The translations under genes were made by a program, and so were the position numbers. Below are positions 23,321-35,610 of a stretch of 64,000 nt of DNA, piece by piece. Numbering within the stretch: the first letter of the stretch is position 1; each line of letters begins with the position of its first letter. The stretch is taken from assembly GCA_030674185.1 (NCBI GenBank), contig CM060305.1:165903758-165967757 (forward strand), written 5' to 3'. The DNA comes from Monoplex corrugatus (taxonomy: Eukaryota; Mollusca; Gastropoda; Littorinimorpha; Ranellidae). The notes below the pieces were generated by a model. The model was not told the origin of the DNA. It ran no database searches and saw only the letters and a list, made by a program, of their open reading frames with translations.

Positions 23321-23525
23321 AGTGCAGTATGAACTGTTCAGGAAGACTGGGACCACACAGTTCTCATCCGCTTTATGGATGCATCATTGAGGGCGTTGCT
23401 TATATTTCCTGCCAGCATTGCAGCTATTTGTTTCTCTTGGGCTTGGTTGATGCCAGGATACGGTTGGTGATGCCGGTCGGCTTGGTTGATACCAGGATAC
23501 ATTATGGAAGCAGTCATGGAACGCA
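23320..23525 (+). mobile_element. SINE-like repeat, family 2, body fragment
   Basis: Shares GAAGACTGGGACCACACAG and, in order, an AACCCAGAACTGAG-like, a CATCATTGAGGGCGTTGCT-like and a CCAGGATA segment with the copy at 51225-51530. The tRNA-like head is missing. The end carries a local duplication of the GGCTTGGTTGATRCCAGGATA unit. Confidence 0.5.
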
Positions 23526-25320
23526 GCCCTGTCACACTGTTTCAGTACAGACTAGAACTTCATAGCATGATTATTATCATACCCATCATTATCATCATCA
23601 CAGTACTGTGAAATTTCCCCCAAGTTTTCTGGCCATTTGAATAGCATAGAATATGGACAGAGAAAAGGGTGAGCACAAATGAAGCGATAATTCTTAAAAC
23701 AAAACAGATATAAAACACACAGAGGCCCAATATCAAAACATAAAGTCTACTGACCTCTTCATTATTTCCCTTAAATTCTTGAATTTCTGATTGTGAGAAG
23801 ACTTTAAAACATCAGAAATGATCAGAATTCAATTTCAGAAAGATTATCTATACTTGAAATATGGTGAACTGGAGGAAGAAAGCTGAGCACAAACCCAGTA
23901 TAATTGCAGTTTAATTTGCAGACAGCATTGTTTTTAGTTTACTTTGCATGAGGAAGGTCTTAAAACATAATGACATGACCATGAAATGGTATTGTTGTGT
24001 GAAACATTTTATGGTTCTTTCTCAGAAATGAGTTGCTTGAAAGTAAACAAAGTGAAAACAATGTTTCTTTGGATCCAGACATGTAATTTTTCATTGGCAA
24101 GTTTTATTTCATCTGAAGCCTTGGATGACAGTTTAAATTTATTTGAAGTAAATTACAATATAATTGCTAGTGCAGTGTAAGGAATGTGTACTATTTGTTT
24201 CTTTGTTGCCTGCTGTCTCACGTGTACATGTACTGTGAAACACTGACTACCACTGACCTTCAATTACAACTATGTATTGGCTGTTTTATCTGTAAAACTG
24301 TAATCTGTCATACTGACGAATTAATATTGCATTCACATATAATTTTGATAACCATATGGCATGTCATGCTCTACAATGCAACAGATTAAAGAATTATTTC
24401 TCAGAGATGAGCTGTTTTGTTGTTTTGAAATGCTGTGATTAGTAATCACAGTATCACAATATTACAGGCCCAGTAGCACACGTCTTGTGCGTCATTATGC
24501 ATAAATCTGTTTTTGATTTTTGTTATTCTGGTTGAATTAGAATTCAGTTTGTGTACATTTTTGTCCTCTTTTGTTTTAGCTGTATATGTTTAGTTTTTCT
24601 ACATGTGTTCTTTTTGGGTTTTTTCTTTGTGGGACATTTTGCATGTAGAGCATGTCATATTTTGCATGATGTTTTCAGGCAATTTTTGTAATTGAAATGC
24701 ATTTAAAGAAGCGTGTCTTAATATTTGAATGTATGACTAGTTTGCAAATTGCTTGACATTATTAATAAGTATTGAGTGTCCATAAAGGCTGGTGAATATA
24801 TATTTTTTTTAATTCCTCCACTGTAAGTTATAAATGTTGATGTGATCATGCTTTCAGCTTTTAATGTTGTGTGTTGGAAGTAAAGACCCCTCCTTTTGTA
24901 CAGTAAAGCTCTTTAGATTAACCTACATCTGCAAGTGGACAAAAGACTAAAGAATTGATTAGCAGATGTGTGGACATTAAACAGTGTGCTATTCTTTAGT
25001 GACTCCTTAGTCTTTTGTTACCCCATAGAAAGCTGTTTTTTGTTGTCTATTTATTTGAACATGAATAGAGCGTCATCAAGATTGAAAATGGAAGGCAGGA
25101 AAAATAATGACTATAGTTTGTGGAGTTTGGGTGAATTCAAGCTAACGCGGACAATTTGCCAGCAGTAGCTGCCTACAGCTGGTTGGAACTTAGTGCTTAT
25201 CAGTTTTATCTTTTCTATGAAGTGAGTTGGTGGAACAGTTGATGCTGCACTCAACCAGCACCTGCCAATTTCTGGCAGCAAATTTGATTGTTAACATGCA
25301 CTGTTGTTGTTGTTGTTGTT
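23526..25320 (+). other. intron sequence
   Basis: AT-rich, no exon or clear repeat beyond a short ATTATCAT stretch (23572-23600). Open frames at 23986 and 24186 show no splice pairing or family resemblance. Confidence 0.5.
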
Positions 25321-25333
25321 TTGGGGGGGGGGG
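25321..25333 (+). repeat. poly(G) tract after a TTG repeat
   Basis: A TTG triplet run (about 25303-25320) is followed by 12 or so G. Confidence 0.85.
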
Positions 25334-25610
25334 GTGGGTGTTGCTGGACTATATGGTTGAAGCTTTACTCAAGGTAAGCGCTCTCTGCTGGTGATACGGG
25401 TACCTGAAAATTTACTGACCACGCTTCTAAGTTCTCAGGAAATGACTCCAACAGATCTTGAAGTCAGGGGTTCCATTTATATTTATTATTGTTCTAAAAA
25501 TCACACTTTAAGCAGTGACATCAGTAGAGAATTTTTTTTTAAAAAATATGGCATTACCTATGTGTATTGCAAATTGAATGGGGAGTACACATTTTTTTGT
25601 GGTGGTTCCC

Positions 25611-25797
25611 TTTGACTCCTGCACCCTGTCCACCAGCATTCTGCACTGTCGACCATGCTAGCAAAGCAGAAACTTAACCCTTTGATGCCCTCACCCTGTC
25701 CACCAGCTTTCTGTTGGAAGCTGGTGGATAAGGTGAGGGAGTCAAAGGATTAAGTTTTTGCAGCAGGTGGATAGGGTTTGGGAGTCAGAGGGTTAGT
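25611..25797. repeat. near-perfect palindrome built from four copies of one motif
   Basis: Two forward copies of a motif like AACCCTTTGACTCCCTCACC + CTGTCCACCAGC (25611-25644, 25675-25713) are followed by two inverted copies (25715-25755, 25761-25797). The inner pair forms arms of about 40 bp with essentially no spacer. This could extrude as a cruciform or be a folded-back MITE. Function unknown. Confidence 0.75.
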
Positions 25798-25929
25798 GTG
25801 AACAGTATTGCTGTGTGGATATACAGCAACTGGTCAACATTAGCATGAAAGCACTGTACACCATCAAACTGATGAGTTTGATTTGATTTGATTCGTTTTG
25901 TTTTGTTTCTTTAGCATTCTGATTTTGTT

Positions 25930-26513
25930 GTAAGATGCATGTATGCATATTATCTTTGCCCACACTGTGCCAGGTGGGTATGTTGCTGCACAGTGTGCAT
26001 ACTCCATCTTCGGTGAGCATGCAAGTTGGATTTTGTGTTAGCCACCGGCCACTGGCATGACTTACAGGATCTTGTGCATACTGTTTTGTGTGCATATACA
26101 TGCAAAGAGGCTTTAGGGACTAAAGGGTGTGCACGCATGTAGACTTGAGAGATTGGAAATATTTCCCATCTTTTACCCACCAGGTGGGAGATACCCAGGC
26201 TGGATTGAATCCTAAACCCTCTGATTGGAGATACACAGGCTGGGTTGAATCCTAGACCCTCCGATTGGAGATACACAGGCTGGGTTGAATCCTAAACCCT
26301 CCGATTGGAGATACCCAGGCTGGATTGAATCCTAGACCCTCTGATTGGAGATACCCAGGCTGGGTTGAATCCTAAACCCTCCGATTGGAGATACCCAGCC
26401 TGGATTGAATCCTAGACCTCCTACAGGAGATACACAGACTAGATTAAGAGGTTGATTGAATCCTAGACCTCTGATTGGAAGTCTGATGTCTTACCCCTTT
26501 GACTGCTGCACAA
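25930..26513 (-). mobile_element. tRNA-derived SINE, copy C, with internal amplification
   Basis: The left part aligns with copies A and B (TTTGCCCACACTGTGCCAGG, GCATGACTTACAGGAT, GGCTTTAGGGACT). The minus-strand head near 26513 reads GTGCAGCAGTCAAAGGGGTA, then TAGGATTCAATC as the B-box. Between them, the B-box region has been amplified into a 40-bp tandem array. Confidence 0.7.
26176..26440 (-). repeat. 40-bp tandem array of the SINE head segment
   Basis: GATTGGAGATAC recurs at 26223, 26263, 26303, 26343 and 26383, exactly 40 bp apart, with a partial unit before and a disrupted one after. Each unit carries TTGAATCCTA, whose complement TAGGATTCAA resembles a Pol III B-box. Confidence 0.92.
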
Positions 26514-26748
26514 GTTCAGATTTGTTTCAGGTGATATGACTCTGGTGGTCAAAGTTCAACATTGTAGAGAACAAAGGAAAGTGGCAAGCGATCAATCACT
26601 TTTGCAGAAGATGCACTTAATTATAAACATGCACATATATGATAGTGGCAACACATACAGATGTGTATATATATATATGCGTGCACATTTGTGAGCATGC
26701 ATGCACACACACAGACATACATGCACGCTTGTGCATGCACGTACACAC

Positions 26749-26750
26749 GT

Positions 26751-26824
<74 letters not shown>

Positions 26825-26826
26825 CA

Positions 26827-26899
<73 letters not shown>
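26749..26899 (+). repeat. (CA)n microsatellite array
   Basis: About 150 bp of CA with ATCACA and CACCACA interruptions near 26822-26835. Confidence 0.97.
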
Positions 26900-26902
<3 letters not shown>

Positions 26903-27286
26903 CTATCCCTGTCTTTAATACAATCAGGTAGAAAATGGGCTGTAGATTTACATATATATTGTATTCATTTATGTTTTCTGTTTAGTTTGTTGTATGTTTG
27001 TACACATTTCTTTCTTTTCATAATACATTTTTGAAACATCTGACATTGGTGTGATGAATAATTATTGAATTTTACATGAAGGAAATAAAAATGACTCATG
27101 TTTAAATCTCCATATATTGTTGCCAAAGAAAAAATGTCTGGTTGATTTTGAAAACTGTCAAGTTGATTTTGAACATGTATGTTGCAATGTATATCAAAAG
27201 GCTGTTATTTTTCTCACTATGGCAGCGTTGTTAACTTTGTTTATTTCTGGATTTATATTTGTATGCATGTATATTCTGCTTCCCAG
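26900..27286 (+). other. intron, 3' end before the 27287 exon
   Basis: AT-rich, no exon. The acceptor tract is ATTCTGCTTCCCAG. Confidence 0.6.
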
Positions 27287-27514
27287 AATCAGAGGAACGC
27301 GACATTGACAGCGTGAAAGAAGAAGAAATTGTACGGTCGGCCAAGGTGAGTCCTGAAGAGACCAGGGTCCCACCAGTCCAGGAAGCCAGTGCCTACATTC
27401 AACAAGTCCAGAAAGAACCAAGTCCAGAAATGGTTCGAACCCAGCCACCCCAAGCAGAACAAAGCCTGGAAGAAGCAAGAGTTCAGCCACCCCAACAAGA
27501 ATACCAAGACAGAG
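27287..27514 (+). CDS. Ank: ankyrin tail cassette exon (228 nt), Pro/Glu repeats
   Basis: A 228-nt exon, phase 1 to 1, between TGCTTCCCAG and GTATGG. It begins SEERDIDSVKEEEIVRSAKV and continues with three degenerate repeats of a Glu-rich and Pro-Gln-rich module (EETRVPPVQEA, MVRTQPPQAEQ, LEEARVQPPQQE). This internal repetition suggests growth by unequal duplication inside the exon. It is likely disordered. No catalytic or membrane feature is visible. Confidence 0.85.
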
Positions 27515-28103
27515 GTATGGCTTTGTGCTTGTTGTATGTTTGTGTGTATATTGTGCATGTGTGCCCACTTCACTGATTTGACATGCACGTCCATTTCACT
27601 TTCACTATCGATCTGTTAGATTGTGTTTATGTGTGTATTTTATTGATGTTGACATTGGCTGTGATGATTGTATGTATGTGGGTGTATGTGCGTGAGTGTA
27701 TGTGTGTGCCAATGTTGTTTATGTGATATTGAATGTAAGTTTGTGTGTGCCCACTTCTTATTTCTCATATTTTATGTATAATGTGTAGTCCATGTCAGTT
27801 TTGTGTGATGTGGTGATTTTTGTTTGTGTGTCATTGTATGTGGGTCTGTATGTGTGTGTGTGTATATGTGTGCCCATTTTGCTGCTTTGACATGGAGTGT
27901 GATGAGTTTGTGCTGTGCCCACTTTGGTGTGACACTGCCTGTTAATTTATGCATGTGTACCCACATGCTGATGTGATATTGGCCATGAGATTCTGTATGT
28001 GTCCACATTTTGCTGATGTGAATGGAACCACGTGTGTGGTTGTTGCTTTGCTTTGACTGACCCCTCCACCATGTTCCTGCATGTTGATTGATGCTCCTTT
28101 CAG
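27515..28103 (+). other. intron rich in TG words
   Basis: Degenerate GTGTATGTGTGTGCCCA-like words recur through the intron (for example near 27540, 27690, 27845, 27950), a decayed tandem repeat. No exon seen. Confidence 0.55.
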
Positions 28104-28172
28104 GAGGTGAATTTGAAGACGAAGAGCTAGTTCGAACACCTCCCCCCAGCCCGACCGAAAAGTTCAAGCCAG
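28104..28172 (+). CDS. Ank: ankyrin tail cassette exon (69 nt)
   Basis: A 69-nt exon, phase 1 to 1, with acceptor GCTCCTTTCAG and donor CAG|GTATTC. It reads GEFEDEELVRTPPPSPTEKF, ending KPG: an acidic patch, then a TPPPSP proline-directed phosphorylation-like site and a Lys/Phe tail. The clear tract and phase make it convincing despite its size. Confidence 0.8.
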
Positions 28173-28533
28173 GTATTCTTTCTGCATAGCTGCTGCTCTT
28201 GTACAGTTTGCTAGTTTGGTAGCTTTTTGTTACTTTGAGTGATATATGCAAACTTCGCTGTTTTTGAAACTTTTTGTTTTTTATGTATATTCCTTGTTGA
28301 GCTGTTGTTGATGTGTTCTTCTCGAGTTTGTGACCACACTTTCAATATCTCAGTTTCTGTGCACGTTGACTTTGTGTTTGAAAAGTTAACATCCATATAA
28401 AATGCATGGTTTGCTGCTCTGTGCATTGTCTTATAAGGATTTTGTTTATTTGTTTTTGCTCTGCTTGTTTAGTTAACAAAGGCCATGTTTGGATTTTGCA
28501 AAGACACAGAGCTTGCTCACTCTGCTCTCTAGC

Positions 28534-28565
28534 TGTCTCTGTCTCTGTCTCTCTCTCTCCTCTCA

Positions 28566-28614
<49 letters not shown>

Positions 28615-28632
28615 TCTCTCTCCTCTCTCTCG
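28534..28632 (+). repeat. (CT)n microsatellite, imperfect
   Basis: CTGTCT and CTCT units, 360 bp after the 28104-28172 exon. Confidence 0.93.
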
Positions 28633-29178
28633 CATGGACCAGGGTCTGGCTGTTAAACCAGTATTAGTGTGTCTCTCTCTCTGTCTCATGTCATCTCTTT
28701 CATTTTGTTGCTGCCTTTCTTGTGTTGTTATTTTAGTGCATTTTCCATATATGTTAAAAAAGAAAACAACAACCAAGATGTGGATATGGTTAAGTAAAGT
28801 TGAAGTGAAGTGTGTATCTGGACAAACAAGTTGTTTTTGGGTGGATCTTTGCCAGAGATTGTTCATAGTTCAGGCCTTAGGAGAAGATACATAAGCTGAG
28901 CTGGAAATGGATATAACTCCCATTTCATGGGCCTGACACAATCAAAGCATACTTCAAGAGGCCGAAAATGTAATTATTGGAGTCAGACTAAGAACATATG
29001 AAAAATAGTATGCATTATTTTTTTTACAGCAGCAGTATGACAAGATGTATATTAGCTTCCGTTAACACTTTTTTGATTAAATCAAGACTTTTCTCATAAA
29101 GAAGATAAAATGTTGGTATGGTCCTACCATCAAGTTTTTAATTTACTGTTACTCTGTGTTATTTATTTATTCTTCATG

Positions 29179-29182
<4 letters not shown>

Positions 29183-29210
<28 letters not shown>
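29183..29210 (+). repeat. poly(T) tract
   Basis: 28 consecutive T; on the minus strand a poly(A). Confidence 0.9.
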
Positions 29211-30574
29211 GTCTTACATGTGTTTTGAGGATAATCTGAAGGTTCTAAATAGTTAAACTACAATAGGATCAGCACACTGAAAATCTGTTCAGTGTCTATC
29301 AGGAAAACTGACTGCCAGGTATTACAGATCAGAAGACAGTAACATTCTGGGAAAAACGTCCAAAAGGTATGGACAAGTAGTGAGTTGAGCTATCTTGAGA
29401 CATATGCGTATACACTTCAATACATTATACTAGTTTTTGAAACAGTTGTATTGATGTGAAGTATCTGTATTGAAACTGTGACCAGGGTGGATTCAGCTTA
29501 CTAACTGTTCTTACTTGTGTTTATATCTTTGTTCTGTCTAGCTATTGCAAGAATTGTTTGAAAAAGAGATGATACAAGAGGCTGGATTAATAAATTGTGT
29601 TTGTTTGCATTTAAAAATAACTATGCAAGTGAAAAAAAAATTCATAATTTTTTTTAAAGGATTAGGTGATTGAAGAAAAGTGAAATGTTTTATTAGAGCT
29701 GAATTTAAACAAGAAAAAAGTTATAAAGCTTTGAGCTCGCCCTTTCTTGGTGCTGGAATTGGTATAGCATAGAAAACAGGCTGTGGTGCTTTAGGGAAAG
29801 AACAGACTATATGCACGGTGCTTGAGGGAGGAGTGATAGCAACATGGCAGTAAGGTGGAAAACACAGCTGCCAAGTGAAGTGGAGGGGAGGAGGCAGAGA
29901 GTGGAGAGCGGGGTATGTGAAGCAGAAATTGGGCCCACCTGTAGGGTTCCACTTCCCATTTCCAGGAGCTGGTTATTTCATTAGTGGTGCCTGTTGGCCC
30001 TGCACTGTCTGCCTACTTTATGCAACACTTTGCCTCCACACAGGAACAGTGGGCTGAAATCTCTGTTTCTGTGTCCTAATTGCGTTTGAGGAGTTTTGTA
30101 AAGATTCTTCACTGTCTTATTGTAAGACTTTAAAAGTCTGGGGGAAAAGTAGACCAAAAGATAGATGGTGTTGCTGGTTAGTGTAATATTTTGATTTTGT
30201 ATTGTGTGAAATATCTTGTGTTGACAAGACTCTTGCATAACCTTGACATTGCTTTTATGTGAAAGAAGTTTGTTGATTTAAATTCAGAGAAATTTGTAAA
30301 TGGCATTTGGAATGGTTTGATATTAAGTTATTTTAAAAGAACATATGTGCTTTTAGATGTCCTTATGATAGTGTATTGAGAAATGTATTTTGTATGTGAA
30401 AGTGATCTGAAGGTAATTTTTTTGTTTACTATAGAAAAATTATTGTCTGCCTTTAATCAAACATGGTTTTTTTCTCATGTGTCTGTGCACAGTCTTGTAT
30501 GCTTTCTGTCATATCTGTAACAGGAACAGTTTCGGCAACCACAACTTTATGCTGTATATAATGTGTGAAACATA

Positions 30575-32146
30575 CCCTTCAAAAAAAGTTAGGGATCACT
30601 TTTTTCAGAGACATATCAAAGAAAAGGTATTGAACTGAGTGTTCATAATATTTAATGTGTCATCAAGCAGCAGAAACGTTCATGACAGAAAGTGTCATGT
30701 CTGCAGAAGCAGTGAATATGTTGAGAGCTGCACAAACACCCCCACCCCCAAATTTTTATAAGTTTCAAGAGCAGTGTTTGTTAAATCCTTGCTGGTAGCG
30801 TGTGCGACTATCATTGCTTGTGAGGCACTCAAGACAGCATTGCTGTAAGGGGTTTATTGGGTTGCACATAAAGGCCTGGGCATAGCAGTCTGCTTGCGCT
30901 GGTGCAAGAGAAACACCTGAGCCAAGTATCACAGTATCCTAGTTCATCTCAAAGATGCAGGAAAGGATTGAGGTCCGGGGTATTTGCAGGCCACTGCTTT
31001 CTGTTGACACCAACACCCTGATGTTTACTGCTGAAGATTGGTGGGTCTGGGTATTGTGGTCTTGGGGGACTGCCTGAAGTCTGATCTGCTGAAGGGCTGA
31101 AATCACCAGGGTTTGGTAGCTGTCACCATGCAAGTTCTCAGCCACATTTTAGAGAGGCATTTTGTGGCATGTGCTTATGCTGCCCCAGATCTTGATGGAT
31201 TCCCCACCATTGTGTTCCTTGTCAAGGACAGCTTCATTGACAAACTGCTCTCCATGCTACCTCTAGACTCTGGTGCATTGATTGGTAGGATCTAGGCAGA
31301 ACCAAGACTTGTCTGTAAACAGCTTCTGAGTCCACTGTTGAAGTTGCCTTGGGACGCTCTGCATGCACCAGTCTTGATGGGCTGCTCTGTGGCATCAGAC
31401 AAAGCAACGTATTATGGCTGGAAGTCAAGCGTGGAGGTTGGCAGTGTATAGGCAGTTGATTACTGGCAGCAGTGTGAGTGGCAGTTCAGAGGCTTTACAT
31501 CTGATGCAGTTTCTTCCTGATAGAGCCTGCCTCTTAATGTATCAGTCTTTTCATGGCTTGTTTTTCTTGGCCATGGTGTGTTTTTCTTGGCCAACTAATG
31601 CATTGTTGTTCTTGCACTCATCCAGTATTCTGACAGTATTGTCTCAGTCTGACTGTAATTGAATTGAGTGTAACTCCACAAATCTCTGTGCCACTCACCG
31701 GACAGCAGTGCTCCTCACAGCCATGCAGCTGCTCTCCTATCCAGCTTGCTTGTTCGTCTTTTATGCATATTATTGCATTGCTTTATTTGGCCAGTTTAAG
31801 TGTTTTTAATAAAGACATAGGTGAGCACAGTTCAGAGGCCTGTTCTAGCATGTGCCTTGCTAGCTTTTTATTTAGCATGAGCTTAAATGTTTTCCAACTC
31901 TACAAAAATTCACCCCTGTCCACAGAAAACACTGAATTGTGGTTATTTGTATAGCAAGGTTCAGGTGACTTGCTTGCCACAGAATTTGCAGTAGCAGCAT
32001 TTTGCTGTTGCTTTTTGCATACAGAGAAAAATATTTGAAAGAAGGTGGTTTCTGATAGGTGTGTATTTTCCCAGTTGGGGTTCTTCATTTTTGTTTTCAA
32101 ATTGATATGCATTATCCCAGTTGGTGCTTCCTATTTTTTAGAAGGG
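30575..32146 (-). mobile_element. Tc1/mariner-like DNA transposon, decayed
   Basis: A 1572-bp element flanked by TA dinucleotides at 30573-30574 and 32147-32148. The left end CCCTTCAAAAAAAGTTAGG is matched, inverted, by CTATTTTTTAGAAGGG at the right end. On the minus strand, fragments of a Tc1-type DDE transposase appear in family order: FTDKSWF (first Asp region), QDHNTQTH (second Asp region) and WPANTPDLNP (hallmark before the third acidic residue, here altered and followed by a stop). Stops and frame changes show that it is dead. Confidence 0.82.
30939..31428 (-). pseudogene. Tc1-like transposase remnant
   Basis: The recognisable catalytic-domain pieces lie here on the minus strand: TDKSWF (about 31295-31330) to PDLNP (about 30970-30990). 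They are in different frames with stops between them. The residue expected after PDLNP (Ile-Glu) is replaced, so the third catalytic acid is lost. There is no intact start or full-length frame. Confidence 0.75.
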
Positions 32147-32702
32147 TATATAAACTTTAAACTACCAAGAACCTGTTACAAAAAGATTATGATGACAGAA
32201 CATTCAGATATGTATTTTCTTAAACACAGACAAGTGTACTGTGGTAAAGTTGTGACTTGGATCTTTGGTTTACAGAAAATATCTTAGATATAGAAAATTA
32301 GACAGATATTGCAGATTTTTTAAAAAGTTATCCATTATAGGGTATGGGTAATATGCATAGCTTGTTGATGAATATGACACCAAACAGGTGTGGTTAATTA
32401 AGTAGGCTATTTTCAGGTAATCATCTTTCAGTGCTGCCGCTGCTCAGATCTTAGCATAAAAATGCCTGGTTTTAGCTTCCAGTTTGCATGGATTATTTTC
32501 ATCCCTCATTACATGTATTGTGCTCAGTCAGTACTTTAAGCCTTTGATTTTCCTGTTTATATCTCTAGTATTAGACTATTGTGAAGTAACATATTGTGGC
32601 ATTTCTGTGTTTGCTTTGATACTTTCGCTTGGGGTGATTCCATTCTATTCTGTGACTTGATGCTTGCTTGTGACCTTTGTTTGTGATATGCGGCGTGAAC
32701 AG
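32147..32702 (+). other. intron
   Basis: No exon seen. The acceptor for the next exon (GCGGCGTGAACAG) has only a distant pyrimidine tract. Confidence 0.5.
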
Positions 32703-32873
32703 AGCAAGGCTCCGAGGAGGAGGAGGAAGAGTGGGTGGAAAGAACAGACGAGTACACAGAAATCATAGAGACATTTCAGACCTCTGACGACGGGGGCAAA
32801 ACTTGGAAGAAATATAGGAAAATCACTAGAATCACCCCCACTGGTACCTCAGAAAACATTGAGTACCTCACAG
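32703..32873 (+). CDS. Ank: ankyrin tail cassette exon (171 nt)
   Basis: A 171-nt exon, phase 1 to 1, donor ACAG|GTAGTT. It reads a Glu run (GSEEEEEEWVERTDEYTEII), then ETFQTSDDGGKTWKKYRKIT and RITPTGTSENIEYLT. The DDGGKTWKKYRKITRITPTG part resembles the beta-hairpin-like (D)DG-x-x-V/W units in the large 49765 exon. The acceptor is weak, and a second AG two bases later would shift the phase. Phase 1 was chosen because the neighbours require it. Confidence 0.82.
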
Positions 32874-33604
32874 GTAGTTCATGTTAAGAACTCGTGGATA
32901 TAAGCCTGATTGTCACAGCTTTCGGTGTTTTTGTTCCACTTCTCTCTTGGGTGAGCACTTGGTATTGTGGTGGTTTATCATTTCAGTAGCCTACTGACAT
33001 TTTAAACTCTCTTCTCATTTCCAGACTCTTTTGTTTCCCCAAAATTTCCATTTTATGAGAAAAAAATATTCTACTGACATAAATGCATGTTGCTAGATTT
33101 AATTTTGACCCCCTTTCATCTTTCTCACATCTAAATATTTCAGTTACATTTTTGAGAGTGGAAATGTTGTCACAGTATGCTGTGTGCAGAGATTATTTGA
33201 TTTTGAACTGACACTTTTGTGAACTGTTCATATAGTTAGTTTCACTGTAGTGAAATAGACCGAGACTGACAAAACTTGAAATTTTGCATATTAAAAGTCT
33301 GTAATCAAATTTTTGATTTCAGTCACCAGTATCTACATTTTATAAGGCAAATACTCCCAAGTCAGAGCAAATCCATTGCACTTGACATTGACAAAAAAGG
33401 AATTCAGATGCCATGTCGGTACATAACTGTACTATAATATAAATATAGTTGGATACATAGGTACATTATTGCAGTATAATATAGTTCATCAAAAATCAAA
33501 TCAAATCATAACATGAAAACAGAAATATGTAATAGCAACACTAGTTAAGATATATATAAAGAAGAAAAATGGATAAAGCAGTCGCAGACATGCTTGCATC
33601 TGTA

Positions 33605-33634
33605 TGCACACACACACATATGCACGCGCACGGA

Positions 33635-33690
<56 letters not shown>

Positions 33691-33737
33691 ACACACAAAC
33701 ACACAAACACACACAACACACACACACACACACACAC

Positions 33738-33821
<84 letters not shown>
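33605..33821 (+). repeat. (CA)n microsatellite array
   Basis: About 215 bp of CA with regular ACAA and CACCACA interruptions. Confidence 0.97.
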
Positions 33822-34280
33822 TGTCAAGTTCTAGGTTCAAAAAGCAGTTTAGCTATTCAGAATTTTGTCAGTTATCACCAGTTAAAGTGATAATTTGTGT
33901 AGTTAAAGATGTCATTGCAATTGTATAATTTGCATGATATGCCTGTGGATCTTTTGTATAAGGTGTGTGATTTACCTTTGGATTTCAACCATTACTTCGA
34001 TAGCTTAAAAATCAGTTGACCTTGAAATGATATACACATGTAAACAGCTTACAACTTTTTAGTCACAGGATTTGATTTATGTGAAATTTTGAAAGGTAAA
34101 GTTCAAATAAATTTGAATAGAGGAAGCAAAACTTTCCATAAGTGTACTTATGTCAAAGGAAAGCTCTGTCAGTAAATGTTTATTTAAGCTGTAATTGACT
34201 GGTTAGGTAGGTTTTACAGTATCGGCTTTCTATGGTTAAAAAACTTCACAACAACGAAAACAACTTAAAAACAAAACAAA

Positions 34281-34418
<138 letters not shown>

Positions 34419-34687
34419 TTTTCATATTGATAATTAGTATAAATTTTTTTCTTTTTATATTTTTTGTTTAAAGATTCAAACCTATGCTCTCCCATAACTC
34501 TGCCGGCAACTGGCTTGAAATAATTGCATTCCCACCAGATAACAGTGCTTCCCTGTCTTGATATTTTAATGTCTTTTCTCGTACTGGAACCTCGTTGTCT
34601 TTTATGTAGGCTTATCTGCCATTGTCATTAAATTTTGATTGATGTTGTTGTACATGGGAGCTGGAAAGTTTTATCCTAACAAATCTC

Positions 34688-34711
34688 TGTGTGTGTGAAT
34701 GTTGTGTGCGT

Positions 34712-34745
<34 letters not shown>

Positions 34746-34763
34746 TGTGTGTGTGTGTGTGTT
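34688..34763 (+). repeat. (TG)n microsatellite
   Basis: TG repeats with TATG and TTG interruptions. Confidence 0.95.
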
Positions 34764-35394
34764 TTGTATTATAAATCTCGCTGAAATCATCACGTCAGGT
34801 CTATGTTTACTTGCTCTTGTACATGTGTGATTATTTTTGTATCACTTGTTTTGTTCCAGTATTTAATATTTTCTCTTTGCTTTGAGGATAATCAAAAGAA
34901 AAACAAAAGAGGCAGTAAGTGAACGTGTGATTTATGAATATAATTAGGGAGAAGTCAGCATCTACTTATAACAAGTTTGAAGGAAGTTTGTGCAAGTTAA
35001 TGATTGAAGTTGTATGAAAGCATGAATTATTGGAGAGTTTAGCGTATTGATATGAGTGACATACAAGCTGAGATGTTTGCTTAGACGCATGCATGCACAA
35101 AGTCTTTTTACTTGTGTACGCATATGTGTGTGCATGCACACACTCATACAAGCACACACACGCAACCATTGACTCTCTTGGAAAAAATGCTTGTGATAGT
35201 TTCAACATTCCCGTGAATAAATGGACCATTTTCTGTATCATTTCATAAGTTGACTGGTCATCATCCAGACCATAATACTGCTGTTTCATACAGACTACTT
35301 CATATAGTTCAGGTGAAAAATATAGTTTATGAAAAAATGATTTACTCTGATGTACTATTCCTTTTGAATCCCCCATTTTAAGGAGATTATTTCA

Positions 35395-35610
35395 TATCAA
35401 CCAGAGATGTGTATGTCAGCGTGTGTCCATCTGCCTGCCTGCATGTCCATAACAAAAATCTGTGGACATGGTCTTATCAACTCTTTTTATGAATCTTGAT
35501 CAAATTTTTAGTCACACATGCGGACTGTTAGGGGGTTGCGGTAAGTTTGAAACTTTGAACAGCAAGGTTAAGGTCACATGAATTAGAAAAGAAAGGTGCC
35601 TGAAATCAAC
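35395..35610 (+). repeat. possible dispersed repeat fragment
   Basis: GTGTGTCCATCTGCCTGCCT, CATAACAAAAATCTGTGG and AAGGTTAAGGTCACATGAA recall a word pattern (CCGTCTGTCC..CATAAC...AAGGTCAAGGTCA) that I remember as a common repeat in mollusc genomes. No second copy is in this window, so it rests on recollection only. Confidence 0.3.

Larger units (their letters stand above)
28173..30574 (+). other. intron with a CT tract and poly(T)
   Basis: CT tract at 28534-28632, T run at 29183-29210, otherwise AT-rich with no exon. Open frames at 28342-28894 are CT-repeat shadows. Confidence 0.55.

Noticed and set aside
34966..35376. 136-codon minus-strand frame with some protein-like stretches (for example GLDDDQSTYEMIQKMV)
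   Set aside because: I do not recognise a family, the second half is ordinary intron sequence, and no splice sites bracket it. It could be a transposon remnant, but nothing supports a call.
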